In this document: one piece after another, positions 18,748-26,751 of the stretch | Layout: the number at the start of each line of letters is the position of its first letter | Numbering within the stretch: the first letter of the stretch is position 1 | Source: Marvinbryantia formatexigens | GTDB lineage: Bacteria; Bacillota; Clostridia; Oscillospirales; Ruminococcaceae | DNA: 64,000 nucleotides | Assembly (NCBI GenBank): GCA_021771035.1 | Contig: JAETPU010000005.1 | Location: 1-64,000, forward strand | Direction of reading: 5' to 3' | Made by a program: the position numbers and the translations under genes | The notes under the pieces: generated by a model | Told to the model about the DNA's origin: nothing | Database searches by the model: none | What the model saw: the letters and a program-made list of their open reading frames with translations, nothing else

Positions 18748-18781
18748 AGAACCCCTCTGCTCCCCGGAGCAGAGGGGTTCT
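18748..18781 (-). terminator. Bidirectional terminator downstream of ispG
   Basis: Perfect 16-bp inverted repeat (18748-18763 with 18766-18781). On the minus strand it ends in TTCTTTCTG, serving ispG; it may also stop plus-strand transcription from the gene ending at 18654. Confidence 0.85.
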
Positions 18782-18802
18782 GATTCGTGTTCCGGAAAGC
18801 CT

Positions 18803-19858
18803 TTATTCTCCGGTCATACGGTGAATTTCCGCCATCAGCTCCGTGAGAATATCTTCCTCGCGGATTTTGCGGAGGATTTTCCCCTTTTTAAAGAGAAGAG
18901 CCTCCCCCTTGCCGCCGGCGATGCCGATATCCGCCTCCCGGGCCTCCCCGGGCCCGTTGACGATGCAACCCATCACCGCCACCTTCAGCGGCGCTTTGAT
19001 AGGCCGCAGAAGCTCCTCCACCTGGTTGGCCAGGCCGATGAGATCAATCTGCGTTCTGCCGCAGGTGGGGCAGGAGACCACAGTGGGCCCCTCACGGCGC
19101 AGCCCGATGGCCTTGAGGATGTCCTGGGCGGCTCTGATTTCCTGTACGGGATCCGCGGTAAGCGAAACACGGATGGTATCGCCGATACCGTCGCACAAGA
19201 GGCTGCCGATGCCCACGGCGGATTTAATGAGCCCCATCCGGGCGGTTCCGGCTTCCGTGACGCCCAGATGTAAGGGATACCGGCATTCCCGGCTCATCAG
19301 CCGGTAGGCCTCAATCATGGTGGGCACATCAGAGGACTTGATGGAGATGACGATATCCTCAAAATCAAACCGTTCCAGCAGGGAACAGTGGTATTTGGCG
19401 CTTTCAACCAGAGCCGCCGCACAGGGGGAGCCGTACTTGGCAAGGATCTGCTTTTCCAGGGAACCGCCATTGACGCCGATTCGGATGGGTACGCCATGGC
19501 TGCGGCAGGCCTGCGCCACCTCTTTAACCCGGGAATCCTCCCCGATATTGCCGGGGTTAATCCGAATTTTGTCTACACCTGCCGCTACACAGTCCAGCGC
19601 CAGGCGGTAGTCGAAATGGATATCCGCCACCAGAGGAATGCGGATCTCCTGTTTAATCGCGTCAATCAGGGCCACCGCCTGGGCGTTGGGGACGGATACC
19701 CGCACAATTTCACATCCGGCCGCCTCCAGCTGCTTGGCCTGGCGGACATTTCCCGCAATATCCTCTGCCGGGACATTGAGCATGGACTGGATGCGGATTG
19801 GCTGCCCTGCGCCGATGGCTGTAGTTCCAATTTTCACTGAATTTGTTTGGCTGTGCAT
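18803..19858 (-). CDS. ispG: 4-hydroxy-3-methylbut-2-en-1-yl diphosphate synthase
   Basis: Iron-sulfur enzyme of the MEP isoprenoid pathway converting MEcPP to HMBPP. The 351-residue protein has the N-terminal TIM-barrel (IQSMLNVPAED, VADIHFDYRLAL, KIRINPGNIG) and the C-terminal cluster domain with Cys263 and Cys266 (SCPTCGRTQ) and Cys298 (GCIVNGPGEA), plus the conserved Glu305. The minus-strand ATG at 19858 follows GGGAGGG by a few nt. A longer open frame upstream of it runs through hairpin repeats and is not coding. dxr and rseP, common neighbours, are not in the window. Confidence 0.95.
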   Translation of the reverse strand: MHSQTNSVKIGTTAIGAGQPIRIQSMLNVPAEDIAGNVRQAKQLEAAGCEIVRVSVPNAQAVALIDAIKQEIRIPLVADIHFDYRLALDCVAAGVDKIRINPGNIGEDSRVKEVAQACRSHGVPIRIGVNGGSLEKQILAKYGSPCAAALVESAKYHCSLLERFDFEDIVISIKSSDVPTMIEAYRLMSRECRYPLHLGVTEAGTARMGLIKSAVGIGSLLCDGIGDTIRVSLTADPVQEIRAAQDILKAIGLRREGPTVVSCPTCGRTQIDLIGLANQVEELLRPIKAPLKVAVMGCIVNGPGEAREADIGIAGGKGEALLFKKGKILRKIREEDILTELMAEIHRMTGE

Positions 19859-20098
19859 TTTTTCCCTCCCATTTCCTTGAGAAGCCCAAACCGCCAAAGA
19901 GGAAGGCAGTCCGGGCATAGCCGGTATTGGGCCGCGGCTGTCTGAGCGGACAGGCGCAGCGCCTTTTGGAAATGCCGTTTTGCAATTCGCCGGCACCCCC
20001 AGTATTCCAAGGGGTGCCAATCCGGCTGTTGGATGGCGCTCCCTTTGTCTAACGGTTCCTGGGGCAAAGTCTCCGGAAAACTCCTTGATCCTCTTTGA
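19859..20098. other. Gene-free leader region of ispG
   Basis: 240 nt between the ispG start and the hairpin-repeat array. No clear promoter was seen; open frames here are read-through of repeats. Confidence 0.4.
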
Positions 20099-20490
20099 TG
20101 ATTGTATTTTCGCGTTCCGCGCGAACCTTGCATCACAACAAAGCCTGAACCAGCCGGGACGTTTTGCGGTTTGGCCTTGCCGAACACCGGCCGCGTCGTC
20201 GGGCCGGTGAGCGAAACTCCCCCAATCATGAAAGATGATTGCAGGTTCACAACAAGGCCTGAACCAAACCGGGACGTTTTGCGGTTTGGCTGTGCCGAAC
20301 ACCTGCCGTACTTTTGAGCCGGTGAGCGAAACTCCCTCAATCATGAAAGATGATTGCAGGTTCACAACAAGCCCTGAACCAAACCGGGACATTTTGCGGT
20401 TTGGCTGTGCCGAACACCGGCCGCGCCTTCGGGCCGGTGAGCGAAACTCCGAGATATTCACGCTCCGCGTGAATATTGTATCACAACCAG
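20099..20490 (-). repeat. Three-unit array of the hairpin repeat, minus orientation
   Basis: Three tandem units with a 115-bp period (the word GCGAAACTCC recurs at 20211, 20326 and 20441). Read on the minus strand each unit has a head hairpin, the core GGGAGTTTCGC, a CACCGGCC...GGCCGGTG-type stem, and AACCGCAAAACGTCCCGGTT. The outermost head (20450-20490) is TACAAT followed by ATTCACGC-GGA-GCGTGAAT. The two internal heads instead carry a CAATCAT...ATGATTG hairpin. Same family as 48131-48495. Confidence 0.85.
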
Positions 20491-20509
20491 GGCCGGTTGT
20501 CAGTATCTG

Positions 20510-20743
20510 TCAGGGCAGGGGGATCTCAAACAGGCTGACAGCCCTTTGCCCGCTCCAAATTCCAATATGGACAAATCCCTCCTGGGAGATTGCGATTGTC
20601 TGATACCAAGGGGCGTTTTCCTCCCGCAGAGAGCCCAAATCCCCTTGAGTCATGGCAAGGCCCCATCCCGCTGTGACAAGCCCCGCCACCAGCAGGACGC
20701 TCCCCGCTGTCAGAAGAATGCGTTTCCAATACCGTTTCAGCAT
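20510..20743 (-). CDS. Small membrane protein, third gene of the padR operon
   Basis: 77 residues, unrecognised. A basic start (LKRYWKR) leads into one hydrophobic segment (ILLTAGSVLLVAGLVTAGWGLAM, residues 9-31) and then a short polar tail that ends on the outer face. The start at 20743 sits 7 nt from AAGGAGG and overlaps the end of the DUF1700 gene by 7 nt, arguing for translational coupling. A neighbouring ATG at 20749 is too close to the ribosome site. In other Firmicutes DUF1700 genes often precede a membrane protein of the DUF4097 type. This may be a reduced counterpart, but no adhesin-like domain is visible. Confidence 0.7.
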   Translation of the reverse strand: MLKRYWKRILLTAGSVLLVAGLVTAGWGLAMTQGDLGSLREENAPWYQTIAISQEGFVHIGIWSGQRAVSLFEIPLP

Positions 20744-21357
20744 TTCCATACCTCCTTGAGCCGATTGAGCTGCTGCAGCGCCCAGTTTACCAGGCGTTTG
20801 GTGAGGCGCGCACATCCCCAGGTGGACTGGACAGCCGCGACCCCCATGAGAAGAGCCAGCCCCAGCAGGGCCAGTCCCATCCCCAGCTGGATCACTCCAA
20901 CAGGGGCGCTGCCGGAAAGCAGCATAGGCGCCCCGATAAGGGAGACGATCCCGGTAAGCGTCCCCGCCAGCGTGAACGCCGCGGTCACCAGGGGCAGGCA
21001 CCATATGACGAGAATTAGGCACATCAGGAAAGTAGCGGCACATAAAAGAAGCGTTCCCCAAAAGGGAAGGGATGCCAGGATCACAATCCGCATTGGAGAA
21101 AACCGCGAATGCCGGGCCGGCGGGGCCGGGACAGGTTCTGGATCCTGTGATGCCCGCAGCTCCTCCTGGATCTCTCGGGCAATGTCCTGGGGAGACCCCA
21201 TTTTTTCCAGTGCCTCCTGTTCGGTGCTTCCGTTTTCCAAATAATCCTCCAGTATCTCCACATAGTAGGCTAAAAACCGCTGCTTGTCCTCCTGGGGCAG
21301 CCTGTAGAGCCCCTGTCCCAGCTGAGTGAAGAATTCATCCCTGGTCTGACTGTACAT
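20737..21357 (-). CDS. DUF1700 family membrane protein
   Basis: 206 residues. The N-terminal segment with EFFTQLGQGLYRLPQEDKQRFLAYYVEIL and GSTEQEALEKMGSPQDIA is the DUF1700 signature. From about residue 95 there are three or four hydrophobic segments. The family is usually encoded directly after a PadR regulator, as here, and is thought to relay envelope or drug signals, though its role is not established. The minus-strand ATG at 21357 lies 9 nt after AAGGAGG and 23 nt inside the end of padR, so translation is probably coupled. Confidence 0.85.
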   Translation of the reverse strand: MYSQTRDEFFTQLGQGLYRLPQEDKQRFLAYYVEILEDYLENGSTEQEALEKMGSPQDIAREIQEELRASQDPEPVPAPPARHSRFSPMRIVILASLPFWGTLLLCAATFLMCLILVIWCLPLVTAAFTLAGTLTGIVSLIGAPMLLSGSAPVGVIQLGMGLALLGLALLMGVAAVQSTWGCARLTKRLVNWALQQLNRLKEVWKC

Positions 21358-21667
21358 CCCCGCAAGCCTCCTTGATAAAATCATAGATTTGGGATACCTG
21401 TTCCCATTCCAGTAAAAATTCCCGCATTCGTTCCCGTCCCAAATCCGTGATGCGGTAATATTTGCGCAGCCTGCCGGAATGCTCCACCGTGTAGGTGCTC
21501 AGGCACCGGGCGTTTTCCAGCCGCCTTAAAATGGGATACAGCGTGGACTCAGAGATACTCACGCATCCCCCTATGTCTTTGATGATTTGATACCCATAGG
21601 AATCGCACCGGCACACGGCGGCAAGCACACAGTATTCCAACAGGCCCTTTTTCAGTTGAGTTTCCAT
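21335..21667 (-). CDS. PadR family transcriptional regulator
   Basis: Winged-helix repressor of the PadR family, 110 residues. It begins METQLKKGLLEYCVLAAV, with the DNA-binding part YGYQIIKDIG...SISESTLYPILRRLE and wing LRKYYRITDLGRERM, then a dimerisation helix. The ATG at 21667 gives the usual family length; an open frame reaching 21778 would run through the promoter. The gene heads an operon with DUF1700 and a 77-residue membrane protein. A palindrome placed between the -35 and -10 boxes (21747-21769) strongly suggests autorepression. Confidence 0.92.
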   Translation of the reverse strand: METQLKKGLLEYCVLAAVCRCDSYGYQIIKDIGGCVSISESTLYPILRRLENARCLSTYTVEHSGRLRKYYRITDLGRERMREFLLEWEQVSQIYDFIKEACGDVQSDQG

Positions 21668-21746
21668 TCTCAGTGTTCCAGTTCCTTTCGTAACAGCCCG
21701 GGGCTGGTTGGGATTCAGAGTGATGGCTGTGAAAAGTTCCTCTGCC

Positions 21747-21778
21747 AATACTATATATTGCATAGTATTATTTGTCAA
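21747..21778 (-). promoter_or_regulatory. padR promoter with embedded operator
   Basis: On the minus strand: TTGACA (21773-21778), 17-nt spacer, TATAGT (21750-21755). A perfect 8-bp inverted repeat AATACTAT / ATAGTATT with a 7-nt centre (21747-21769) covers the spacer and the -10 box, as expected for a PadR operator. Confidence 0.85.
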
Positions 21779-22127
21779 GAGGTATTTGCTCCCCTTTTTC
21801 AGAATCCCATCCCATTTTCATGGAAACGAGCATTTTGGCGTGATACGGGACATATAGTTTTATGAACCGGTGTTCCCTGTATGTTTGGGAAAACCAGCCA
21901 TGGCGGGCCGGACTCCGCGGGATTGGATTTTATAAAACTAACACGCCCTCATCGAAATCGGTTTTTCATAGATGGGGCACCTGGACGTACCCGCTGCGGT
22001 ATTTTTGGAGAAGGCTCTCAGATACCGGCATTGGTTTTTCGTGGCCCAAATACCGATTATAGTTCGGTTTCATAAAATGAAATGGAATATTCGCAGAGGA
22101 AATGTCGATTTTTAACCATTGGTATTC
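21779..22127. other. Gene-free stretch
   Basis: No supported gene. An imperfect inverted repeat (TTTTATGAACCG near 21858 and CGGTTTCATAAAA near 22067) brackets about 220 nt and might be a decayed small element, but the arms are too short to call. Confidence 0.35.
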
Positions 22128-22156
22128 TTGTAATTATGAATAATCTATGATATAAT
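22128..22156 (+). promoter_or_regulatory. Promoter of the DUF4190 gene
   Basis: TTGTAA (22128-22133), 17-nt spacer, TATAAT (22151-22156). Confidence 0.8.
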
Positions 22157-22216
22157 GCTTAACAATAAGAGAATTTTGCTCTTAACTTAGAATTTCTATT
22201 CGAGGAGGATTTCATT

Positions 22217-22546
22217 ATGGAGCCCAACTACAATCCCCAAAATCCAGTCCCAGAGGTCAACAACGCACCGAAGCCCGGCATGGGAATTGCCTCTATGGTT
22301 CTGGGAATCGTTGCTGTCGTGTTCTGTTGCTGCTTTTACTATGTCTCCATCCCCTGCGCAATCGTTGGCTTAGTTCTGGCCATCGTTGTTCTGCGCCGCG
22401 GTGAGGAAGCTGGACGTAAGATGGCAATCGCAGGTTTGGTTCTCTCCATTGTTGCGCTGGTTTTGGTCGTGCTGTATATCATTTTGATTGGAACTATGGT
22501 GGGCGGACTGTCCGCATACCTGACCGAGTTTGCAAACTACTATTAA
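22217..22546 (+). CDS. DUF4190 domain membrane protein
   Basis: 109 residues: a Pro/Asn-rich cytoplasmic head (residues 1-20) and two long hydrophobic hairpins (GIASMVLGIVAVVFCCCFYYVSIPCAIVGLVLAIV, about 23-58, and MAIAGLVLSIVALVLVVLYIILIG, about 70-93) separated by a basic RRGEEAGRK loop. This is the DUF4190 arrangement; the role is unknown. GAGGAGG precedes the ATG, a good promoter lies 60 nt upstream, and a terminator closes it, so it is a monocistronic unit. Codon use is compatible with a well-expressed native gene. Confidence 0.85.
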   Translation: MEPNYNPQNPVPEVNNAPKPGMGIASMVLGIVAVVFCCCFYYVSIPCAIVGLVLAIVVLRRGEEAGRKMAIAGLVLSIVALVLVVLYIILIGTMVGGLSAYLTEFANYY

Positions 22547-22574
22547 AAGATACTTAGAATTGACCGGCCTTTTA

Positions 22575-22607
22575 CAGGAAACCGTCTTGGCGGTTTCCTG
22601 TTTTTTT
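22575..22607 (+). terminator. Rho-independent terminator after DUF4190 gene
   Basis: CAGGAAACCG / CGGTTTCCTG perfect 10-bp stem, 6-nt loop, then T7. Confidence 0.92.
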
Positions 22608-22652
22608 ATCCTGTTTCAGGGAACTATTTTTGCATTGAGTTCAGCAGGAGAA

Positions 22653-22800
22653 TTGTGATACAATGTTCACACAGAGTGTGAACCTAATCATCCTTCACGA
22701 TTGCGGGAGTTTCGCTCACCGGCCCGAAGGCATGGCCGGTGTCTGGCAGAGCCAAACCGCAAAACGTCCCGGTTGGTTCAGGCCTTATTGTGATAAAATA
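22653..22800 (+). repeat. Single copy of the hairpin repeat
   Basis: Head TGTGATACAAT followed by GTTCACAC-AGA-GTGTGAAC, then the core GGGAGTTTCGC, the CACCGGCC / GGCCGGTG stem, AACCGCAAAACGTCCCGGTT and a trailing TTATTGTGATAAAAT. A TTGAGT at 22635 lies 18 nt before the TACAAT box. Confidence 0.85.
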
Positions 22801-23100
22801 ATCCCATAGGCAATGATTGGGGGCCTCTCGCGGACCCGAAGGAAAGACCGCTGTTTGCAAAGTCAAAGCGCAAAACATCTCAGTTAGGTTTTGGTTTTTG
22901 GCGCAATGATCAAATCGGCCGATATTCGGCTTGCGCTGCTGTGCAAAATGTCCGGTTCTCATTGGGGAACAATAGTCCCCCGGTGTGAGTGGGCGCTTAT
23001 CCCTGACGATATCCCCTCACCGGGCTGTCCAACAGCCCGGCGCTTGACTGAGCCAAACCTTGGGAGCTCCCGGTTTGTTTCGGCCTTCTGATACAAGATG
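22801..23100 (+). repeat. Degenerate hairpin-repeat remnants upstream of rsgA
   Basis: Partial matches to the family: GCAAAACATCTCAGTTAGG near 22868, GCAAAATGTCCGGTTCTCA near 22943, and CTCACCGGGCTGTCCAACAGCCCGG near 23016. A diverged TTTCGGCCTTCTGATACAAGATG tail follows near 23080. No gene seen. Confidence 0.6.
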
Positions 23101-23222
23101 ATGACAGCGTCACTGGGAAGAGGGCCAAAGGGTTGCGCCTGAAGCCTATATGAATTGGTTTGCGTAATAGCATGGAAAGCTGCGGGACATATACCCTGCG
23201 GCACGAAAGGAATGAGATATGA

Positions 23223-24161
23223 GTGGCAAAGCCTGGGCCCATACAGGGAAGAATTTATAAGGGAATCGGCGGACTTTATTATGTAAAGACCCCCTCGGCG
23301 GTGCTGGAATGCCAGCCCCGGGGGATTTTTCGCCGTCAGGGAGTCGCTCCCCTGGTGGGGGACTGGGTGACCGTGGAGCCGGGCCAGGAGGGCAGGGGGC
23401 AGATCGTCGAGATCCATCCCCGGCGAAACTGGTTTGTGCGTCCGCGTGTGGCAAATTTGGACCAGCTGGTATTCGTCGTATCCAGCTGTGATCCGTCGCC
23501 GAATCTGAGCGTGCTGGATCGGCTGATAGCCATTGGGGAATATAAAAAGGTGGAGATGCTTCTGGTAGTCACCAAAACGGACCTGTGCCAGGCCCATGAA
23601 CTGGAGGAGATCTACCGCGGCGCCGGCTTTACAGTGGTCTCGGTATGCGGTGGTGACGAGGAAGGCGTTCGCCGGGTATACGATGCGCTGGCAGGAAAGA
23701 TGAGCGTATTTACCGGAAATTCCGGAGTGGGCAAATCTACGCTGCTCAACCGTATCGATCCGCGCTTTACCATCCCCACCGGGGATATCAGCAAAAAGCT
23801 GGGACGCGGGCGCCACACCACCCGGCACGTGGAACTATATGAACTGGAAAACGGCGGGATTGTGGCGGATACCCCCGGATTTTCCGCTATTGAGGTGGAA
23901 CAGTTTGAGCGAATCCGCAAGGAGGAATTGGAGGGCTGTTTTCGGGAATTTGCCCCCTATCTGGGACTGTGCCGGTTTACCGGATGCTCCCACACCAAGG
24001 AGAAGGGCTGCGCGGTGCTGGAGGCCCTGCGGGAAGGAACGATTGCCCCCTCCCGCCATGAAAGCTATGTGCAGATGTACGAGCAGGCCCGCCAGATTAA
24101 GGATTGGGAGCTGCCGGGCAATGATTCCCAGCAGTCCGGGAAAAGGGGGACAAACCGTTGA
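23223..24161 (+). CDS. rsgA: Ribosome small subunit-dependent GTPase A
   Basis: Circularly permuted GTPase that assists late 30S maturation. In the 312-residue protein the order is an OB fold (GRIYKGIGGLYYVKT), then G4 (VVTKTDLCQ), G1 (FTGNSGVGKSTLLN near residue 163) and G3 (DTPGFSAIE), the RsgA-specific permutation. It ends in a zinc domain with CRFTGCSHTKEKGCAV. The start is a GTG at 23223 behind GAAAGGAATGAG; the nearby ATG at 23219 is out of frame. It overlaps the thiN start by 4 nt, a conserved rsgA-(rpe)-thiN arrangement, here without rpe. Confidence 0.94.
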   Translation: MAKPGPIQGRIYKGIGGLYYVKTPSAVLECQPRGIFRRQGVAPLVGDWVTVEPGQEGRGQIVEIHPRRNWFVRPRVANLDQLVFVVSSCDPSPNLSVLDRLIAIGEYKKVEMLLVVTKTDLCQAHELEEIYRGAGFTVVSVCGGDEEGVRRVYDALAGKMSVFTGNSGVGKSTLLNRIDPRFTIPTGDISKKLGRGRHTTRHVELYELENGGIVADTPGFSAIEVEQFERIRKEELEGCFREFAPYLGLCRFTGCSHTKEKGCAVLEALREGTIAPSRHESYVQMYEQARQIKDWELPGNDSQQSGKRGTNR

Positions 24162-24787
24162 AAACCTGTGTGATTCTTTGCGCCATGCCCGTATCGGATT
24201 ATGAGTTTGTACAGCCCTATGTAAACAAGGCGGATCTGCTGATAGCCGCCGATGGCGGAGTACGGCACGCCCAGGCGCTTGGGGCTGTTCCGGATATCAT
24301 ATTGGGAGATTTTGATTCCTGGGACGGGGACCTCCCCGCCTGTGGTAAGGTCATCCGCCTGCCGGCGGAAAAGGATGATACGGATACCATGTTTGCCGTC
24401 AAGCTGGCCCTGGAGCGGGGATGCGATTTCTTCTACCTGATCGGGGCGCTGGGCGGCAGGCTGGATCACACCATGGCCAATATCCAGACTCTGGCCTATC
24501 TCAGGGAACATGGGGCCAGAGGCGTCCTGCTTTCCCGGGAGAATATTGTGTTCTTATTAAAGGATGAGCTGGCGGCGGTACCCCGTGTGCCTAATCATAA
24601 GCTGTCGGTTTTTGCGCTGAGCCCCGTGTGCCGGGGAATTAACCTGGCCCAGGTGAAATACCCGCTGAGGGAGTATACTCTGGATAACCGGTTTCCGCTG
24701 GGAGTGAGCAACGAATTTGAGGCCGAACAGGCCATTGTCCAGGTGCGCCAGGGTGAACTGCTGGTGATTCTCTCAGAAAATAACTGA
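24158..24787 (+). CDS. thiN: Thiamine pyrophosphokinase
   Basis: Transfers pyrophosphate from ATP to thiamine to make the cofactor TPP. The 209-residue protein contains the N-terminal DLLIAADGGVRHA, the catalytic DIILGDFDSW, RLPAEKDDTDTMFAVKLAL and the GALGGRLDHTMANIQTL signature, followed by the C-terminal beta-sandwich (SVFALSPVCRGINLAQVKYPL). It starts with TTG at 24158, overlapping the rsgA stop, so translation is coupled; AAAAGGGGG just upstream is the probable ribosome site. A GC-rich hairpin follows at 24797-24831. Confidence 0.93.
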   Translation: MKTCVILCAMPVSDYEFVQPYVNKADLLIAADGGVRHAQALGAVPDIILGDFDSWDGDLPACGKVIRLPAEKDDTDTMFAVKLALERGCDFFYLIGALGGRLDHTMANIQTLAYLREHGARGVLLSRENIVFLLKDELAAVPRVPNHKLSVFALSPVCRGINLAQVKYPLREYTLDNRFPLGVSNEFEAEQAIVQVRQGELLVILSENN

Positions 24788-24796
24788 AATGATAAC

Positions 24797-24831
24797 GCGG
24801 GCCCAATTCCTCTCAGGGAATTCGGGCCCGC
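24797..24831 (+). terminator. Hairpin after thiN, probable terminator
   Basis: GCGGGCCCAATTCC pairs with GGAATTCGGGCCCGC with one bulged base. The T tract is poor, so efficiency is uncertain. Confidence 0.55.
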
Positions 24832-25240
24832 ATTCACGTTGCGCAGCAGGCAAGAAAAATCCCCCGGTTCAGCCGGAGGCGAAGATGCTGTTTCGAGGAT
24901 AGGAGCTGCAAAGCCGGCTTGATACTGCAGACGGGCTGAGGATGCAAAAACTCCATTTTCACGGGGCCAGAATGGACAAGAGAAGGCCGCCTGGAGAGCT
25001 CTGAGGGGTCTGCCTGCGGTAGAATCCTGGTTTTCTGCGCCAGAGGGGTGGCTTTTTTCCCAGATACGGGATGATAAAAACAGGGGAGCCGGACAGCCAA
25101 TGCGGATAGACTGCCAAATAGCGGCAATCACACAGGTACGGGGGAAGAAATTGTCTCCATACATGGACAGACGCGGGGCGCTGGAGGAGGGGTTTTTTTG
25201 GATACTCAAAAAAACTGAAAAATATTAGCATAAGCGATTG
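24832..25240. other. Gene-free stretch between thiN and aminotransferase
   Basis: About 400 nt without a supported gene. Minus-strand open frames of up to 204 codons cross it but lack ribosome sites and family features. Confidence 0.4.
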
Positions 25241-25267
25241 TTGGTTCAGGTATTTTTGTGATAGAAT
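25241..25267 (+). promoter_or_regulatory. Probable aminotransferase promoter resembling a hairpin-repeat end
   Basis: TTGGTT (25241-25246), 15-nt spacer, TAGAAT (25262-25267). It matches the end of the hairpin repeat (TTGGTTCAGG...GTGATACAAT at 48229-48258) at 23 of 27 positions with identical spacing. A hairpin GGGCTTTTCCC-TCA-GGGAAAAAGCCC follows at about 25285-25310. Confidence 0.5.
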
Positions 25268-25448
25268 ATAGGTTAAGACTTTTAGGGCTTTTCCCTCAGG
25301 GAAAAAGCCCTTCCTGAACATTTTATCCCCAATAGGCTCCATTGCCGCGCACGGTTCACCGGCTTGGAGCCTTTGCCCGGGGAACAAGGAAGGTTCCATT
25401 CCGGCGCCGCCGGCCCGGGCAGGATTCTCAGAAAGGAATGAAAACACT

Positions 25449-26639
25449 ATGAACTATCCGATTTCCCAGCGTATGGCGTCCCTGCAGCCCTCCGCCATCC
25501 GTGAGATTTTAAAGGCTACGCAGGATCCCAGTATCATCTCGTTTGCAGCGGGGAACCCGTCCTCGGATGCGTTTCCGTCTGGGACTATCCGCACCATCTC
25601 TGATCAGATTTTTGGTGAGGAGGCCATCACAGCCCTGCAGTATTCCGTAACGGAGGGCTACACCCCGCTTCGGGAGCGGATGAAGGCGCTGACAGAGAGC
25701 CACTATGGGATCCCCCGGCGGGATTTTGACGAACTAATTATGGTTTCCGGCGCCCAGCAGGGAATTGAACTGGTGACCAAATGCCTGGTGAATGAAGGGG
25801 ATACTGTCATCTGTGAGGATCCCAGCTTTATCGGCGCGCTCAATACCTTCCGTTCCTACCAGGCCAATCTGGTGGGGGTTGAGATGGAAGAGGACGGCAT
25901 CAACATTGCAAAGCTGGAAGAGGCGCTGAAGACCCAGAAAAATGTGCGCTTTTTGTACCTCATCCCCAATTTTCAGAACCCCTCGGGCATCACCATGTCC
26001 TTTGAAAAGAGAAAAGCCGTCTATGCGCTGGCAAAAAAATATTCCGTCCTGATTATGGAGGATAACCCCTACGGCGATCTGCGCTATTCCGGCACGCCGG
26101 TGCCCACCATAAAATCCCTGGATACCGAGGGCCTGGTCATATATTTGGGCTCCTTCTCCAAGATTCTCTCTCCGGGGCTTCGGGTTGGATATGTACTGGC
26201 CCCGCGGGATCTGCTGCAGAAGGTGATTGTGGCAAAGCAGTGCAGCGATGTGCATACCACCATCCTGGCCCAGCTGATCTGCGAGCATTTTCTGGCGGAA
26301 AATGATCTGAACGCCCATATTGCCATGCTCTGCGGGATGTACCGCAAGAAGCTGGAGCTGATGCTGGGCGAGATGGAGAAGGCGTTCCATCCCGCTGTCA
26401 GCTTTACGCATCCCGAGGGCGGGCTGTTTGTATGGTGCACCCTGCCCCAGGGCGCCGATATGATGGACTTCTGCCGTAAGGCGGTGGCCCAGAAGGTGGC
26501 GGTTGTACCGGGCAATGCCTTCACCATGCATGACAGCGATCCCACCACCTCGTTCAGAATGAACTTCTCCACCCCGTCTGACGAGCAGATTGTGCGCGGC
26601 ATCGGCATCCTGGGCCAGCTCACCAAACAGCTGTACTGA
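25449..26639 (+). CDS. PLP-dependent aminotransferase (AAT_I, 2-aminoadipate/MocR-like class)
   Basis: Fold-type I aminotransferase, 396 residues. Visible are SFAAGNPSSDAFP near the N-terminus, YSVTEGYTPLRERM, SGAQQGIELV, the NFQNPSGITMS loop, MEDNPYGDLRY and the PLP lysine Lys238 in LGSFSKILSPGLRVGY. The C-terminal SFRMNFS carries the carboxylate-binding arginine. This matches the group of LysN-type 2-aminoadipate aminotransferases and related broad aromatic or branched-chain enzymes; the exact amino acid is not determined. GAAAGGAATG precedes the ATG. trpS follows 112 nt later. Confidence 0.9.
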   Translation: MNYPISQRMASLQPSAIREILKATQDPSIISFAAGNPSSDAFPSGTIRTISDQIFGEEAITALQYSVTEGYTPLRERMKALTESHYGIPRRDFDELIMVSGAQQGIELVTKCLVNEGDTVICEDPSFIGALNTFRSYQANLVGVEMEEDGINIAKLEEALKTQKNVRFLYLIPNFQNPSGITMSFEKRKAVYALAKKYSVLIMEDNPYGDLRYSGTPVPTIKSLDTEGLVIYLGSFSKILSPGLRVGYVLAPRDLLQKVIVAKQCSDVHTTILAQLICEHFLAENDLNAHIAMLCGMYRKKLELMLGEMEKAFHPAVSFTHPEGGLFVWCTLPQGADMMDFCRKAVAQKVAVVPGNAFTMHDSDPTTSFRMNFSTPSDEQIVRGIGILGQLTKQLY

Positions 26640-26751
26640 TTGGGGCACGGTTCCGCTGAGCCCGAAGCTGACCCTTTGGGTGTGTGAATTCCGAAAAGGT
26701 TGGCTTTCCCCAGGTGAAATTGAGATTAACTCCGGAAAGGAACGGTTATTT

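Noticed and set aside
21855-22080. Small MITE-like element bounded by TTTTATGAACCG inverted repeats
   Set aside because: The arms are only about 12 bp and imperfect, with no target duplication visible.
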